A stretch of DNA of 64,000 nucleotides from Musa acuminata AAA Group (taxonomy: Eukaryota; Streptophyta; Magnoliopsida; Zingiberales; Musaceae). Both the position numbers and the translations under genes were made by a program. The notes below the pieces were generated by a model. That model was given only the letters and a program-made list of their open reading frames with translations. It had not been told where the DNA came from and ran no database searches. Below are positions 23,755 to 35,444 of this stretch, one piece after another (position 1 is the first letter of the stretch; every line of letters begins with the position of its first letter). The DNA lies in assembly GCF_036884655.1 (NCBI RefSeq), contig NC_088345.1, positions 30,841,001 through 30,905,000 of the forward strand, read 5' to 3'.

Positions 23755-24198
23755 TGTCACGGACTTAGCTGGTTTTGCCTAAGTCGTGCAGTACCCTTGC
23801 GTGTCCGTCCGCAAAGGTTAGCCTCCCCGAAGCTTCCCATGTCCATTAGGACCCACAAACGAGGGAACGAGTTAGAGAAAATGCCTCATTCAGGATCCAT
23901 AAGCAAACATTTCCGAAAACACTTCATAGACAAAGCAAATTACAAACAGACTTTACAAACTCTGAATAATTGCACAACAAAAGGTAAAATGGTCTATTAT
24001 AAACCGAAAATCTCTCACACGTGTCCATATGACACAACCTTTATTTACAAGCCTAAAGAGGCCACCAACCTAACTAAAATGGGACTATTAAGCCTTCGAT
24101 CGTCCCTCTACATGCTGTACAAGGCATAAACATACCAAAAGACACAAACATACATAAGTATTACACCAAACATCCTGTTTAGAAGTTTGTCCGTGACA
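23755..24198 (-). repeat. 5' LTR of LARD B
   Basis: The repeat has TGTCAC...GTGACA ends, 444 bases, and a Met-tRNA primer site complement two bases to its left (23,741-23,752). It matches both LTRs of LARD A. Confidence 0.8.
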
Positions 24199-24289
24199 AC
24201 TAGGCTGCGCCTCACATGCACTATGCTAGGGTTTGATCTGGGTTATGTTGGGGCTTGACGAGGACGTCAAGCCTTTAAGTGGGGGTGAT
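24199..24289 (+). mobile_element. Miniature LTR element, 3' part of internal region with polypurine tract
   Basis: The family's internal sequence resumes after LARD B (GCCTCACATGCACTATGCTAGG) and ends in AAGTGGGGGTGAT just before the LTR start TGTAACACC. With 19,720-19,833 this makes an internal region of only about 200 bases with no coding capacity. Confidence 0.7.
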
Positions 24290-24455
24290 TGTAACACCCC
24301 TGATTAGTCCCACATCGAAAGTGGGCAAGATTAAGATTGACTTATAAGGGTATGATGAGTGTACTATTATTAACTTCAGCTTAAGCATTTTGGTCAATGG
24401 TTTAGACCAAACGAAGTTGATAGGCCAGTTAGCCCATCAGGCTCGGGTCATAACA
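24290..24455 (+). repeat. 3' LTR of the miniature element (TRIM/SMART-like)
   Basis: This 166-base repeat starts TGTAACACCCCTGATTAGTC and ends GGGTCATAACA. Copies in this window lie at 10,479-10,641, 31,461-31,623 and 34,601-34,763 (all minus). Small size, Met primer site and no ORF fit the TRIM class; it does not carry the 5S-like box of Cassandra that I would expect to recognise. Confidence 0.75.
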
Positions 24456-24783
24456 TTTAAGAAAGGTAGGAAACCTATCTCTTGTTTTTATATTGATAAA
24501 ACACTTACCTAAGTTTCAATTTTTATAAACTACGGCAAGAAAAAATCAATTGACAGAATTAGTTTAGTTCCAATTGAAAATTCTGGATTAAGGGAAATTT
24601 ATTTTAATTTTTGTATTTATTTAATATAAATTATTTTTATTTAATATACTAACAAATATGATATCATCATATTTGGAATACTTATTAGTTATTTCTTTAA
24701 TTCATATCAACAAACAAGGAAGTAGATTAAGATTTTCTTTAAAAAAAAATCAATTCCTAACTTAAATATTTGATGTGATTACA
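24456..24783 (-). repeat. LTR1 5'-end fragment, minus strand
   Basis: On the minus strand this begins TGTAATCACATCAAATATT at 24,783, as the complete LTR1 copies do at 17,646 and 27,183. It continues for about 240 bases in step with them; the part nearest 24,456 (GAAAGGTAGGAAACCTATCTC) matches a later LTR1 segment, so it is internally deleted. Confidence 0.65.
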
Positions 24784-25100
24784 TCTTGGTACGTGATCCA
24801 AGATGTTATTTTACTAGGATGTGACATCTTTTATGTTATCATATTATTTTATTATGTATCATATTATGTATAAAATATCAAACTTGTAAACTTGGTGGGC
24901 CCATAACCCATATGGTATTATATTACCATATTATATAGATTTACATCATAAATCTATATAATATTTATACATAATACATAATATAACATCATATAATACA
25001 TAATATCATATTATGTGTTACTAGGATGTGCCATCGGGTAGGTATATCAAAGTTCCTTAATCAAAATTCTGATACCAATAAAATATGATAATATAAAAGA
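24784..25100. repeat. AT-rich spacer between LTR1 copies
   Basis: ATAATATCATATTATG-type sequence with GTGGGCCCATAA and two AGGATGTG(A/C)C phrases. It is related to 15,591-15,842. No gene seen. Confidence 0.5.
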
Positions 25101-27183
25101 TGTCATATCTTGGATTTTTTTTTTTATATCTTTCCATACATTTAGGCCAAATAGATAAACATCACTTTATTCATCATTCATAAATATTTATTATAATTCA
25201 TTTATTACAATCCATTTATTCATCGAATCATAAATAAAAAAGTAAACATAGTGATGTTAACTTCAAGAATCATCCAAGTGGCTCTACCTAACGGTAGAGG
25301 AAGGTCCGCTCTCTACTGGAATCCGATTTAGTACAAGAGGGAGGTTGCTCTGAAAATCAAAAGCAAAGAAAATTCAGCAACGCTGAGTAGGAACCCCAAA
25401 AGTCAACTCAAAATGTATACATGATCAAAATTCAATCAATCATCCCATTGGCGTATATCAAATACCCGAAGGAGCACTCCCCCAATAGCGGATGGAGAGG
25501 CTTTATCCTACGGGATGAGTTTGTGTTCTCCCAATAGCGGATAGAGGCAAACTCATATCGCACTCCCAACAGCAAATAGAGTGGTGTCCCACACCTGCCA
25601 AAATGGGGACACGTTCCTCCCAACAGCGGATGAAGGAACCGTCTAGCCGCCACGTCTGACGGCCCGCTAATCCCCGAAGGGAATCGCTCTACCTGCTCTA
25701 GGTAGGAAATTAATATAATCTCATACTTGTCATGTCCATTTCGGGATGAAATAACATATTTAAAACTTCTCTTTCAAATATCATCAATATCAAATAATAT
25801 AAATTAGCCTTCAATTGACTTGAACTCTAGTTTAATCGATTCAATTGAACTCAATTTACTAGAGTTTAACTGAACCGATCTCTAATTCTTATTTAACTAG
25901 TCTGGAACCACCCTAGACTAGTATAATTTAGACTAGATTAAGTTCAATTTATGTTAAACTAACTTGAATAAGTCAATCAATTCGGAATCACCCTGAATTG
26001 ATCTAGACTAATCAAGTCTAGTTTAGTTTAATCAATATTTGAGCTCAAGTTCAACAATAATATTGGGCTAGATTAAGCCAGTCCATCTACTGACCATGTG
26101 CATTATACATGATTGAGCATGCATTACACAAAACTAGCCCAGCCCTAGCCCATAGACTAGTCATGTGCGTCGCATGTGACTGCCCATAATGGTTGGGTTG
26201 GGTAGCCTACGGGCCAAGGCCTGACCCGTGGGTTGGGCATGGCCTGTGAGTAATTTCATTCCAATTAATATCCAATTTCATATCATAGCATATACCCATT
26301 AACAATATAAATAAAAACATAATAATGCATTAAAAGATAGATGAGGAGAAAAGCTTTAATACAAAGAAATAACAGTCTAAATTTGACTAGAAATCATAAG
26401 ACATTAAAAGAGGGACCGGGAGATAAGTTTTAATACAAGGAAATAGCCTTCTAAATTCAAATAAAAATCATGTTTTTAACACATATAAAATTTCAACATA
26501 TTCTAGTCATATTTTAAATCATTCAGAATAATATATTTTAAATTTCAGATCAAAGAATATCAAAAAGGATTTTAGATAACATATTCTAATCTAACAAGAT
26601 TTTAATCCAGATAAAATTAAAGATAAACTGTAATACAGGAAATATCATATAAAACAAATATATTTTTAACATATTTAACTCTATAATAAAAACCTTAATC
26701 ATGGGTCAATATTATGAAAACTTTAACTAATTACTTTAATGTAAAAATTTTGACATTTAAAGAATTGATACATATTTTTCAAACTATAAAACTTTCAACA
26801 TTTAAATAATCAAAATAAAAGCTAAAACTTTTAAATTTAAGAAAGGTAGGGAAACCTACCTCTTGTCAACAAGGTGTAACTCCTCGTTCCTCCCGCTGCT
26901 AGGCTCGACTAGGTGAGGAATGAAAGAGAGAAATCCCTCCCTTTAAATAGGAGGAGGTGAGCCTCTATTAAGGGAAATTCATTTTAATTTTTATATTTAT
27001 TTAATATAAATTATTTTTCATTTAATATACTAACAAATATGATATCATTGTATTTGGAATACTTAATAGTTATTTCCTTAATTCATATCAACAAACAAGG
27101 AAGTAGATTAAGATTTCCTTAAATTATAATAACAAGTAAGGAAAGAAAATCAATTCTTAACTTAAATATTTGATGTGATTACA
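25101..27183 (-). repeat. LTR1 (Gypsy-type), complete, minus strand
   Basis: The LTR runs on the minus strand from TGTAATCACATC (27,183) to ATATGACA (25,101), 2,083 bases, matching 17,646-19,719 in length and content. The CCATCCGCT-type module lies at about 25,445-25,700. It is the 3' LTR of the Gypsy element that follows to its right. Confidence 0.8.
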
Positions 27184-30100
27184 TTTCTCCCCTCCTATAC
27201 GAAATTTGGTCCCCAAATTTAGCTTTCCTTAATAGAATAGATGAGGATACTACTCTTGCATATCTTCTTCTCTTTCCCACGTTGCCTCTTGGTCTGAATG
27301 GTGTTGCCAACAAATATTTACCAAATGTATAATTTTGTACCTTAGAACATGTTCTTTTCTTTCCAAGATCTGGGTTGGTTATTCTCTAAAAATGGCATCA
27401 TCTCGTAGTTATAGAGGTTGGTAAGATATGACATGTGATGGGTCCCTGATATATCTTCGAAGCATTGACACGTAGAATACATCATGGATGCTAGCCAAAG
27501 CCGGGGGTAATGCCAATCTATATGCCACAGGCCCAACCTTTTGTAAGATCTCAAATGGGCCAATAAATCTTGGGGCTAACTTCCCCCTTTGACCAAACCT
27601 TATAACTCCCTTAGTTGGCGACACTTTTAAGAAAACGTGCTCACCAACTTCGAACTCTAGATCTCTTCGCCTTTGATCTGCATAACTTTTTTGACGACTT
27701 TGAGCTGTTAATAATCTTTGACGTATAATTTGAATATTATCAGTATCTTTTTGAATTAATTGAGGTCCCAATAGCTTTCGTTCTCCTACCTCATCCCAAT
27801 ATACAGGTGATCTGTACTTTCTTCCATAAAGAGCTTCAAATGGAGTCATCTGTATACTAGAGTGGTAACTATTATTATAAGAAAACTCAATTACATATAA
27901 GTGCATATCCTAACTCTCACCAAAGTCCAAAGCACATACTCTTAAGAGATCTTCAAGAGTTTGTATTGTCCTTTCATATTGACCATCAGTTTGGGGGTGA
28001 AAGGCTGTACTAAACTTTAACTGCATGCCCAAAGACTTTTGTAGACTTCCCCAAAATTTAGAGGTGAATCTTGGATCTCTATCTGAGATAATGCTAACTG
28101 GCACCCCATGATATCGAATAATTTTCTTAATATATAAGCTTGCTAGTTTATCCAATGAATACTTCTTGTTAATAGGAAGGAAGTGAGCAGATTTAGTAAG
28201 TTTGCCTACTATTACCCAAATTCCGTCATATCCTTTCATAGTCTTAGGTAATCTTGTCACAAAATCCATAGTAACTTGCTCCCACTTCCATTCAGGAATA
28301 GAAATCCTTTGCAACTTTCCCGCAGGTACTCGATGTTCTATCTTCACCAATTGACATATCAGACATTTAGAAACAAACTCTGCTAAATCTCTCTTCATAC
28401 CAAGCCACCAATAGTTTTGGCGTAAATCTCGATACATCTTAGTAGTCCCGAGATGGATGTTAAATTTTGATCTATGTGCCTCCTCCAATAATTGCATCTT
28501 TACTGGATGGCTTTTAGGAACACAAAGTCGATCATGGAATGTAATAGAACCATCTTCGGCTTGGAGGAATTCAGGTCTTGAACCTTGAGCTATTTCCTTA
28601 ACTATCGTTTGAAGATATATATCTTCCTTCTGACCTTCTTTAACCTTTTCTACCAAAAATGATTGTGCCATTAAACACACAAGAAAATCTTTATTTGTCT
28701 CCGATAAAAGTTTAAGTTTTAAGTTTGCTAACTCTATCATCATAGAATTCCTTTGAATATTCATATAGGCTACAAGACTGTAGGTATTTCTGCTTAAGGC
28801 ATCAGCAACTACATTAGCTTTCCCAGGATGATAGTTGATATTAAAATCATAATCCTTTAGAAAGTCCAACCACCTTCTTTGTCTCATATTTAAATCTTTT
28901 TGTGTGAAAATATATTTGAGACTCTTATGATCTGTGCAGATTTTGAAAGTTTGTCCATAGAGATAATGCCTCAAAATTTTCAGTACAAAAATGATAGCTA
29001 CTAGCCTAGATGGTTAAGCAACTACCCTCTCGTTTTGCATTAGAACGCAACCAAGCCCTTGTAGTGAGGCATCACTATACACTACAAAAACTTCTCCCCC
29101 TAAAGGAATCACCAAGATAGGAGCACTAGTTAATTTCTTCTTCAATTCTTGAAAACTTTGTTGACATTTATCATCCCACATAAATTTTATGTTCTTTTGT
29201 GTCAACTTGGTCAATGGTGCTGCTATTTTTGAAAAACCTTCTACGAATCTTCTATAGTATCCAGCCAAACCCAAGAAGCTTCTAATCTCTGAAACATTAG
29301 AATGCTGCTTCCATTTTATCACAGCTTCAATCTTGTGAGGGTCAACAGATATACCAGCGCTTGAAATTACATGACCGAGAAACATAATTTCATTGAGCCA
29401 GAAGTTGCACTTGCTTAACTTGGCATATAGTTTCTCTTGCCTTAGGACTTCCAGAACTATCTTAAGATGGTGTTCATGCTCTACTATGCTTTTAGAGTAG
29501 ATCAGGATATCATCAATGAACACAATTACAAATTTATCAAAATAAGGGTGGAACACCCTATTCATGAGGTCCATGAAGGCAGCTGGTGCATTTGTGAGTC
29601 CAAAAGGCATTACTAAGAATTCATAATGACCATATGTTGTTCTAAAGGCAGTTTTCTGTATATCTCCTTCCCTTATCTTCAGTTGATGATACCCGGATGT
29701 CAAATCAATCTTTGAGTATACCTAAGTACCTTGAAGTTGATCAAACAAGTCATCTATTCGGGGAAGAGGATATTTATTCTTTATAGTCACTTGGTTGAGC
29801 TGTCTATAATCGATGCATAATCGCATATATCTATCTTTCTTCTTCACAAATAGGACAGGGGCACCCCAAGGTGATACACTAGGTCGAATAAAACCCTTGT
29901 CCAAAAGCTCTTGGATCTGTTTCTTTAACTCCTCAACTCAATTGGTGCCATTCTATATGGAGGTTTAGAAATAGGTGCAGTACTAAGTAAAAGATCAATT
30001 GTAAATTCAATCTGTCTATTTGGTGGCAGTGCAAGTAGATCTTCAGGAAAAACATCTAGAAAATCCCACACAATAGGGATGTCCTTTAATACTGGCTTCT

Positions 30101-31150
30101 TAGATTCTTCTCCAGAAATGAAGGCCAAGTATCCCTGACATCCCTTCAGTAATAGTTGGGTAGCACTCAAGGCTAAAATAATAGAAGAAACTTTTCTTGA
30201 ATCCCAATGAACTTGAAAGGTGGTTGATCTAGAGGTGAGAAAGTAACAGTCTTCCGAAAATAATCGACACTTGCATGGTATGGTGAAAGCCAGTCCATAC
30301 CCAAGATAGCGTCAAAATCTTGAAATTCTAGTAGAATAAGATATACTAGCAAATCGTGACTTTCAATAGTAATAACACAGTTTCTATATATCTGATCAAC
30401 TATCAAAGAGTTTCCAACTAGTGTTACTACCATTAATGCATTATTCATTGTCTCACGATTCTTATGAAGTTTCATAGCAAAATAGGATGATATAAAAGAA
30501 TGCGTAGAACCATAATCAATAAGCACAGATGCTGGCATACCACAAAGTGTGATGATACCTTTAATAATAGATCCCGAGGTTTCAGCATCTTAATGAGTCA
30601 GTGCGAAGACTCTTGCATGTCCTTCCTCTCTGGGTCGTAGCTGTTGTTGTCCAATTGTTTGGGGTGGAGCTCGGCGTTGATGTTGCTTCCGTGGGCAATC
30701 CTTCGACATGTGCCCCGGTTGTTAACAATAAAAACATACGCGTTGTCCCATGGAGCATGAGGTGGAAACATGATCTGTCTTCCCACAAAAATAACATCTT
30801 ATAACAACTTAATTTCTAGGAGCTCCTGCTTGTTGATGCCCGAACTGTTTGCCTTTTCCTTTCTTTGAGGGTCCAGAATGTGATCCCCCATACGTAAATG
30901 GTGTAATACTAAAAGGTCGCTTTCGATCTTTTGCTTGTTGTAATTCATTATCCAATTTCTCTACCACCAAAGCTCGATTTAACACTTGCAACGGACTTTC
31001 TAATTGATGATCGAAGTCCCCTCTCAAAATGATGAGCTTTTTGACTTTCATTAAAAGCAATGTCCCCTCTCAAAATGATGAGCTTTTTGACTTTCATTAA
31101 AAGCAATATGTCTTTTCCTCCTGACGCTCAAAGTTTCTTTTAGTAAACCA
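27184..31150 (-). pseudogene. Gypsy (Tekay/Del-like) gag-pol, degenerate
   Basis: Read on the minus strand, the order is gag remnant (about 31,150-30,590), protease (30,538-30,173), reverse transcriptase (30,170-29,014), RNase H and integrase (28,974-27,910), then integrase C terminus and chromodomain-like tail (27,906 to about 27,240). The gag has a CCHC knuckle near 30,695-30,740, but a stop codon sits inside it. The protease has Tyr in place of the middle residue of the usual D-S/T-G. The RT keeps a FIDD catalytic box, and integrase keeps DRDPRF and the zinc-finger pattern H...H...CLIC. Stops separate the segments (about 30,171, 29,906, 29,720, 29,013, 27,907). A 46-base tandem duplication shifts the gag frame. 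No 5' LTR or primer site is found, so the element is 5'-truncated. Confidence 0.88.
31016..31107 (-). repeat. 46-bp tandem duplication in gag
   Basis: The units 31,016-31,061 and 31,062-31,107 are identical as far as I can read (GTCCCCTCTCAAAATGATGA and onward). The period is not a multiple of three, so the second unit shifts the reading frame of gag. Confidence 0.9.
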
Positions 31151-31159
31151 ATAGTATTT

Positions 31160-31460
31160 CGATGTGGGACTAATTAGGGGTGTGACAATAAAATGTCACG
31201 ACCTGAGTCTGATGAGTTAACTAGCCAATAACTCTCTTTTGGTCCTTCAATCGTGGACCATATAAGCCAATCATACACATTGCCCACTTCCGATGTGGGA
31301 CTAATGGGATGTTACAATATCCCAGATCGAACCCTAATATAGTGCATCGTGGACCATATAAGCCAATCATACACATTGCCCACTCCATCCATGGGTAACC
31401 CTTTCCTACTAGAGCTTTCTCACCCTGCCCAAATGCTAAGTCAGCTTTGATACCAAATAT
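31160..31460 (-). mobile_element. Miniature LTR family variants and internal fragment
   Basis: A short LTR-like variant (31,194-31,316, TGTCACGACCTGAG to GGATGTTACA) is followed by a repeated phrase (CGTGGACCATATAAGCCAATC, at about 31,252 and 31,348). A minus-strand internal segment (31,385-31,443) then leads to a primer-site variant, complement of TGGTATCAAAGC, at 31,444-31,455. A second partial end (AATTAGGGGTGTGACA) lies at 31,172-31,188. Confidence 0.55.
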
Positions 31461-31623
31461 CATGACCCAGGCCTGATGGGCTAATTGGCCTATCAACTTC
31501 GTTTGGTCTAAACCACTGACCAAAATGCTTAAGCTGAAGTTAATAATAGTACACTTATCAGACTCTTATAAGTCAATCTTAATCCTGCCCACTTTCGATG
31601 TGGGACTAATCAGGGGTGTTACA
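31461..31623 (-). repeat. Miniature LTR, minus strand, with adjacent primer site
   Basis: This 163-base copy matches 10,479-10,641. A primer site lies immediately left (31,444-31,455), so it is a 5' LTR in minus orientation. Confidence 0.7.
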
Positions 31624-31632
31624 ATTTAAATT

Positions 31633-34377
31633 TGTCACATCCCGAATTTATAAAAAAAATAATAAATCAATAATTTATTATCGATAATTTACATAATAAA
31701 CTCCCTCCTTTTCTTTTCATTCGTCTTCAATTCAAATCATTGTCTTTACAGTAGTAAATATTCTATTAGCTAGAAAAATGACATCTTCTTCACAGGATCA
31801 CAAGTCTCTTCCACCCAAGCTTCAGATCTATTACACAATAGTAGATTACTCTGAAAATAAATATAAAATAAAAACACATTAGTAACCACACATGTTGGTA
31901 GGAACCTCAGAAAAATTATAAAAATAATCTTCAATATTCATGAAATATAAATAAATATCAATAATTCAATATGAAAATATATCTATTCATCATAAAACTT
32001 ATACATCAAAAAAATGATGATAATTTCTTACATAATGAACAAAATCATGCATCAGCTACATGTAACACATACAAAATAACAAAGGCGTACATCACCCAAT
32101 GGTGCACTCTCCCAACAGCGGATGAAGAGGCATATTCCACAGGATGGATTCCTCCCAACAGCAGATGGAGATAATCCATATCGCACTCCCAACAGCGGAT
32201 GGAGTAGTATCCCTCACCCACCTAAGTGGGGACACGTTCCTCCCAACAGCGGATGGAGGAACCGTCTAACCATCACGTCTAATGGCCCGCTAATCTCCGA
32301 AGGGAATCGCCATACCTGCCCTTGGCAGGGATACATAAACATCCATGATCATTCATTTATACTCATTCAATCACTCATGCATACATCAAGAAATCAATAT
32401 GATTAAACATTATAAGAGATCATACTTGATGTAAATCTACTAGGCTATGTTCATTGGTGGCTCCGTACTATGATGGGCCCGTAGCTCCTTTCACTAATTG
32501 CACTCTCAATGTGAACTACTAGTCTAGTCACATCTACTATATGATACTTATCATATCAATATCATAAACATAGAAAACCAATAATTATTTTCAAACGATA
32601 TCTTCAAATAAAACCATTAAATTCATCAAATCATAAAAGCATGAAACATCAATATCTCAATAGTCCTCAATCAATCGAAACCCTAATTGGAATAGCTCAA
32701 TTGACTTAAACCAAACTCAATTCGATTATGATTTAACGGAACCAATATCAAATCATTATAGAATCGGTCTGGAATCACCCTAAACCAGTCTAATTTATAT
32801 TTGATTGATCTCGATTAGGTCAAATAGGTTTGAACTAGTCAAGTTAGTTTGGAATAACCTAATTAATCAAACCTGTTTGATTTCGTCAATTAATGAGCTC
32901 AAACCAATAAAGAGAAAGGAGATTGGACTATGTCGTATAGTGCTAACCCAAACCGAACCAACCCACCTGAGTCTTGGATGGGTCACATACACTGCATATA
33001 TGTATTCCACATACATTGCATACACCTGTTCCAAGTACTAGGTTGAGTTGAGGTACGATGGGCTATATAGAAAGAGCGACAATATGTCTAATGCCAATCG
33101 CATAGCTAGGCAAACTTAGCTTAATGAACTAGGCTAAGCCTTACTTATAAGTTGGGCTGAGCCTTACCATTTGAACTAGGTTTTACTTGGCTCGCGAGTT
33201 GGTCCTAGACGTATGAGTTGGGGTCGTATCTAACCACATGGAATGGGTTGTACCTAGCTACATGAGCTAGTCAATGTGTGACCATATAGTTATGTCATAC
33301 CTTACCATATGAGTTGGGTCATACACGGCCACATATACTGGATCGTACCTACCCACATGAGCTGGCTCATGCCTAGCCACATGGTTGGGTCGTACCTTAC
33401 CACATGGGCTGAGTCATATATGGCCACATGGACTAGATCGTACCTAGTCACATGGGTTGGGTCATGCCTGGCCACATGGGTTGGGTCGTACCTTCTCATA
33501 TGGGTTGTCTCTTATCCGGCCACATAGGTTGGGTCATACCGAGTCATATGAGCTAGGTTGTACTTAGTCACATGTGCTAGGTTGTACATGACCACATGGG
33601 TTGAGTCAATTCAATCTAATCGATCAACTTGATTCAAGTCAGACCCCAATTAGACTCCTCTTATCAAATTAGATTTTAATATTTAAACTTATTAAAGAAT
33701 GACTCAAATACATTAATTCAAACTTTAAATTCATGATCTAAAATTTAAAACTAATTACATTACAAAAATTCACACATAATTCTTGAAACATAGATGTATC
33801 TAATTAAATAAATTAGAACTATTATAATAATCCAAAAATAAGAATTTTAATAATTAAATCAATATTAAAATTTACTTTAGATTAAAAGTTCAATATAAAT
33901 CAAATAATCAGTCTAACATCACAAATCAATTATTATTATTTATAAATCATAAAATTTCGAAATTAAAACATCATCATTCATTATAAAATTGTAACAATCT
34001 TAACATCCAGATTTTAAAACACAAATCAAAGCTAATTAAAAAGAAAGGATCCTACCTCTCTTCGATTATCTCTTCCTTGATATCATCTCCCCAAAAAATC
34101 ATCTCCTCAATCATCCTATTGTTAGGCCTAGTAGAAAATGAGGGATGAATAGTCCCTTTATATAGGAGAAGATGAGATCTCCCCGAAAGGTAAGTAATAA
34201 TTTAATATTTGCTTTCACACACAAAAAAAGTAATATACTATTTATTTCTTATAGTTCACATACAAAAATGGAATGTAAACTATTTACTTCCTAAATATCA
34301 AATCACTCATTAGGAAATAAATCAATTAATAATTTAATTGATTAGTAGAATTCCTAACTTATCCATATGATTAAGGA
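31633..34377 (-). repeat. LTR2 (Gypsy-type), minus strand, 5' end truncated
   Basis: The minus-strand reading ends GGGATGTGACA at 31,633, as at 15,360 in the plus copy. It is collinear with the plus copy through the CCGCTGTTGGGAG module (32,095-32,330) and the 24-bp array (33,195-33,610). It is cut about 115 bases short of the LTR start near 34,377. Confidence 0.7.
33195..33610 (-). repeat. 24-bp tandem array in the minus-strand LTR2
   Basis: This is the reverse-complement counterpart of 13,440-13,830: phrases such as CCACATGGGTTGGGTCGTACC repeat every 24 bases. The period equals eight codons, so both strands stay open for 60-70 codons; those frames are by-products of the repeat. Confidence 0.85.
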
Positions 34378-34600
34378 ACTTATCCAATCATACATATTTT
34401 ATATGGTATCAAAATCCAATATAAAGAAACTTTGATATACCCATATAAGCCAATCATACAAATTGCCCATTTTCGATATGGGACCAAAATGCTTAAGTTG
34501 AAGTTGATAGTAGTACACTCATCAGACCCTTATAAATCAATTTTAATCCTGCCCATTTTCGATGTGGGACTAATCAAGGGTGTTACAATATACCAAATAT
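34378..34600 (-). mobile_element. Partial miniature LTR copies
   Basis: Broken copies of the family run up to TAATCAAGGGTGTTACA (end about 34,587), with an internal deletion joining CATATAAGCCAATCATAC to GGACCAAAATGCTTAAG. A primer-site remnant, ATACCA, lies at 34,590-34,595. Confidence 0.55.
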
Positions 34601-34763
34601 CATGATCCGGGCCTGATAGGCTAATTGGCCTATCAACTTCGTTTGGTCTAAACCACTGACCAAAATGCTTAAGCTAAAGTTGATAGTAATACACTCATCA
34701 GACCCTTATAAGTCAATCTTAATCCTGCCCACTTTCGATGTGGGACTAATCAGGGGTGTTACA
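34601..34763 (-). repeat. Miniature LTR, minus strand
   Basis: A 163-base copy from ATGATCCGGGCC to AGGGGTGTTACA. It matches 31,461-31,623 with few differences, suggesting a recent or closely related insertion. Confidence 0.7.
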
Positions 34764-34930
34764 GTTATGGTTTAGTTGAGTTGGATTTAGATTTTGTAAA
34801 TCATTAAGTGATATGATGGTATGATTATAAATTGCATAGGTTTTATGAATTGTGGATTATGGAATATATGAAAATGACTTGAATGTTTTCTTAGTGTCGT
34901 CAAATGTATGTTTGGATTTTGGGGGCGTGA
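34764..34930. other. Unassigned AT-rich fragment
   Basis: Contains GATATGATGGTATGATTATAAATTG and GTGTCGTCAAATGTATGTTTGG. It resembles the tail of a Gypsy-type LTR but I found no matching copy in this window. No gene seen. Confidence 0.3.
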
Positions 34931-35444
34931 TAGCCGGTACTCGGGAAACCCGGGATGAGACATTTTTAGGCTCCAAGTTTGAATCAACTTGAAGCCTATA
35001 AATACCCCTCTCATCCATTGTTAAGATACACAAGTATTGAGCGTAAAAAAGGAAAGAAACACTACTGCAATCTTATGTGAACTCCTCTCCTTCTTCTAAG
35101 TGTTAGAATAATTTGAGAGAGGAGTAAGTGGGGGTGTAAGTGTTATCTTCTAAACCTGATAAAAGGATAATCGAGTTATAAAAGGTGGTTGGTCTTCGCC
35201 TATTGAAGGAAGACCAATAGTAGATGCCGGTGGCCTCGACGGAAGAGGAATGGAGTGGATGTAGGTCACGATGACTGAACCACTATAAAAATCTGGTTTG
35301 CATTTTCTTCTTGCAACTTACTTTTATAGCAAACTGTCTTTCCTCCTTACTGTGTTTTTATTGTACAAAACACTTTTAGAACCGATGTAATTTTACCACT
35401 GCATTAATTCACCCACCCCTCTTAGTGCTGACTTGTTCCTAACA
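34931..35444 (+). repeat. Copia-type LTR 3' half
   Basis: Collinear with 205-785: CGGGAAACCCGGGATGAGAC, TATA box at 34,997, the GGTGGTTGGTCTTCGCC phrase, and the end TTGTTCCTAACA. The dyad-rich U3 part is absent, and no primer site follows. Confidence 0.75.

Larger units (their letters stand above)
19834..24198 (-). mobile_element. LARD-type non-coding LTR retrotransposon, copy B
   Basis: The right LTR is complete (23,755-24,198, 444 bases) with the primer site complement at 23,741-23,752. The left LTR (19,834 to about 20,236) lacks its last 40-50 bases, which are replaced by a scrambled filler (20,237-20,325). The internal 3.4 kb has no gag or pol on either strand. It aligns with LARD A on both sides of that copy's deletion (for example 22,235-23,750 with 5,840-7,340). 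It splits a miniature LTR element. Confidence 0.75.

Noticed and set aside
19834..24198. LARD B as a carrier of captured host genes
   Set aside because: I looked for domains on both strands of the internal 3.4 kb and recognised none; short ORFs have skewed composition and differ from LARD A.
33302..33527. ORFs of 65-72 codons with a repeating eight-residue peptide
   Set aside because: The 24-bp period is eight codons, which keeps frames open on both strands by arithmetic; the same holds at 13,542-13,739.
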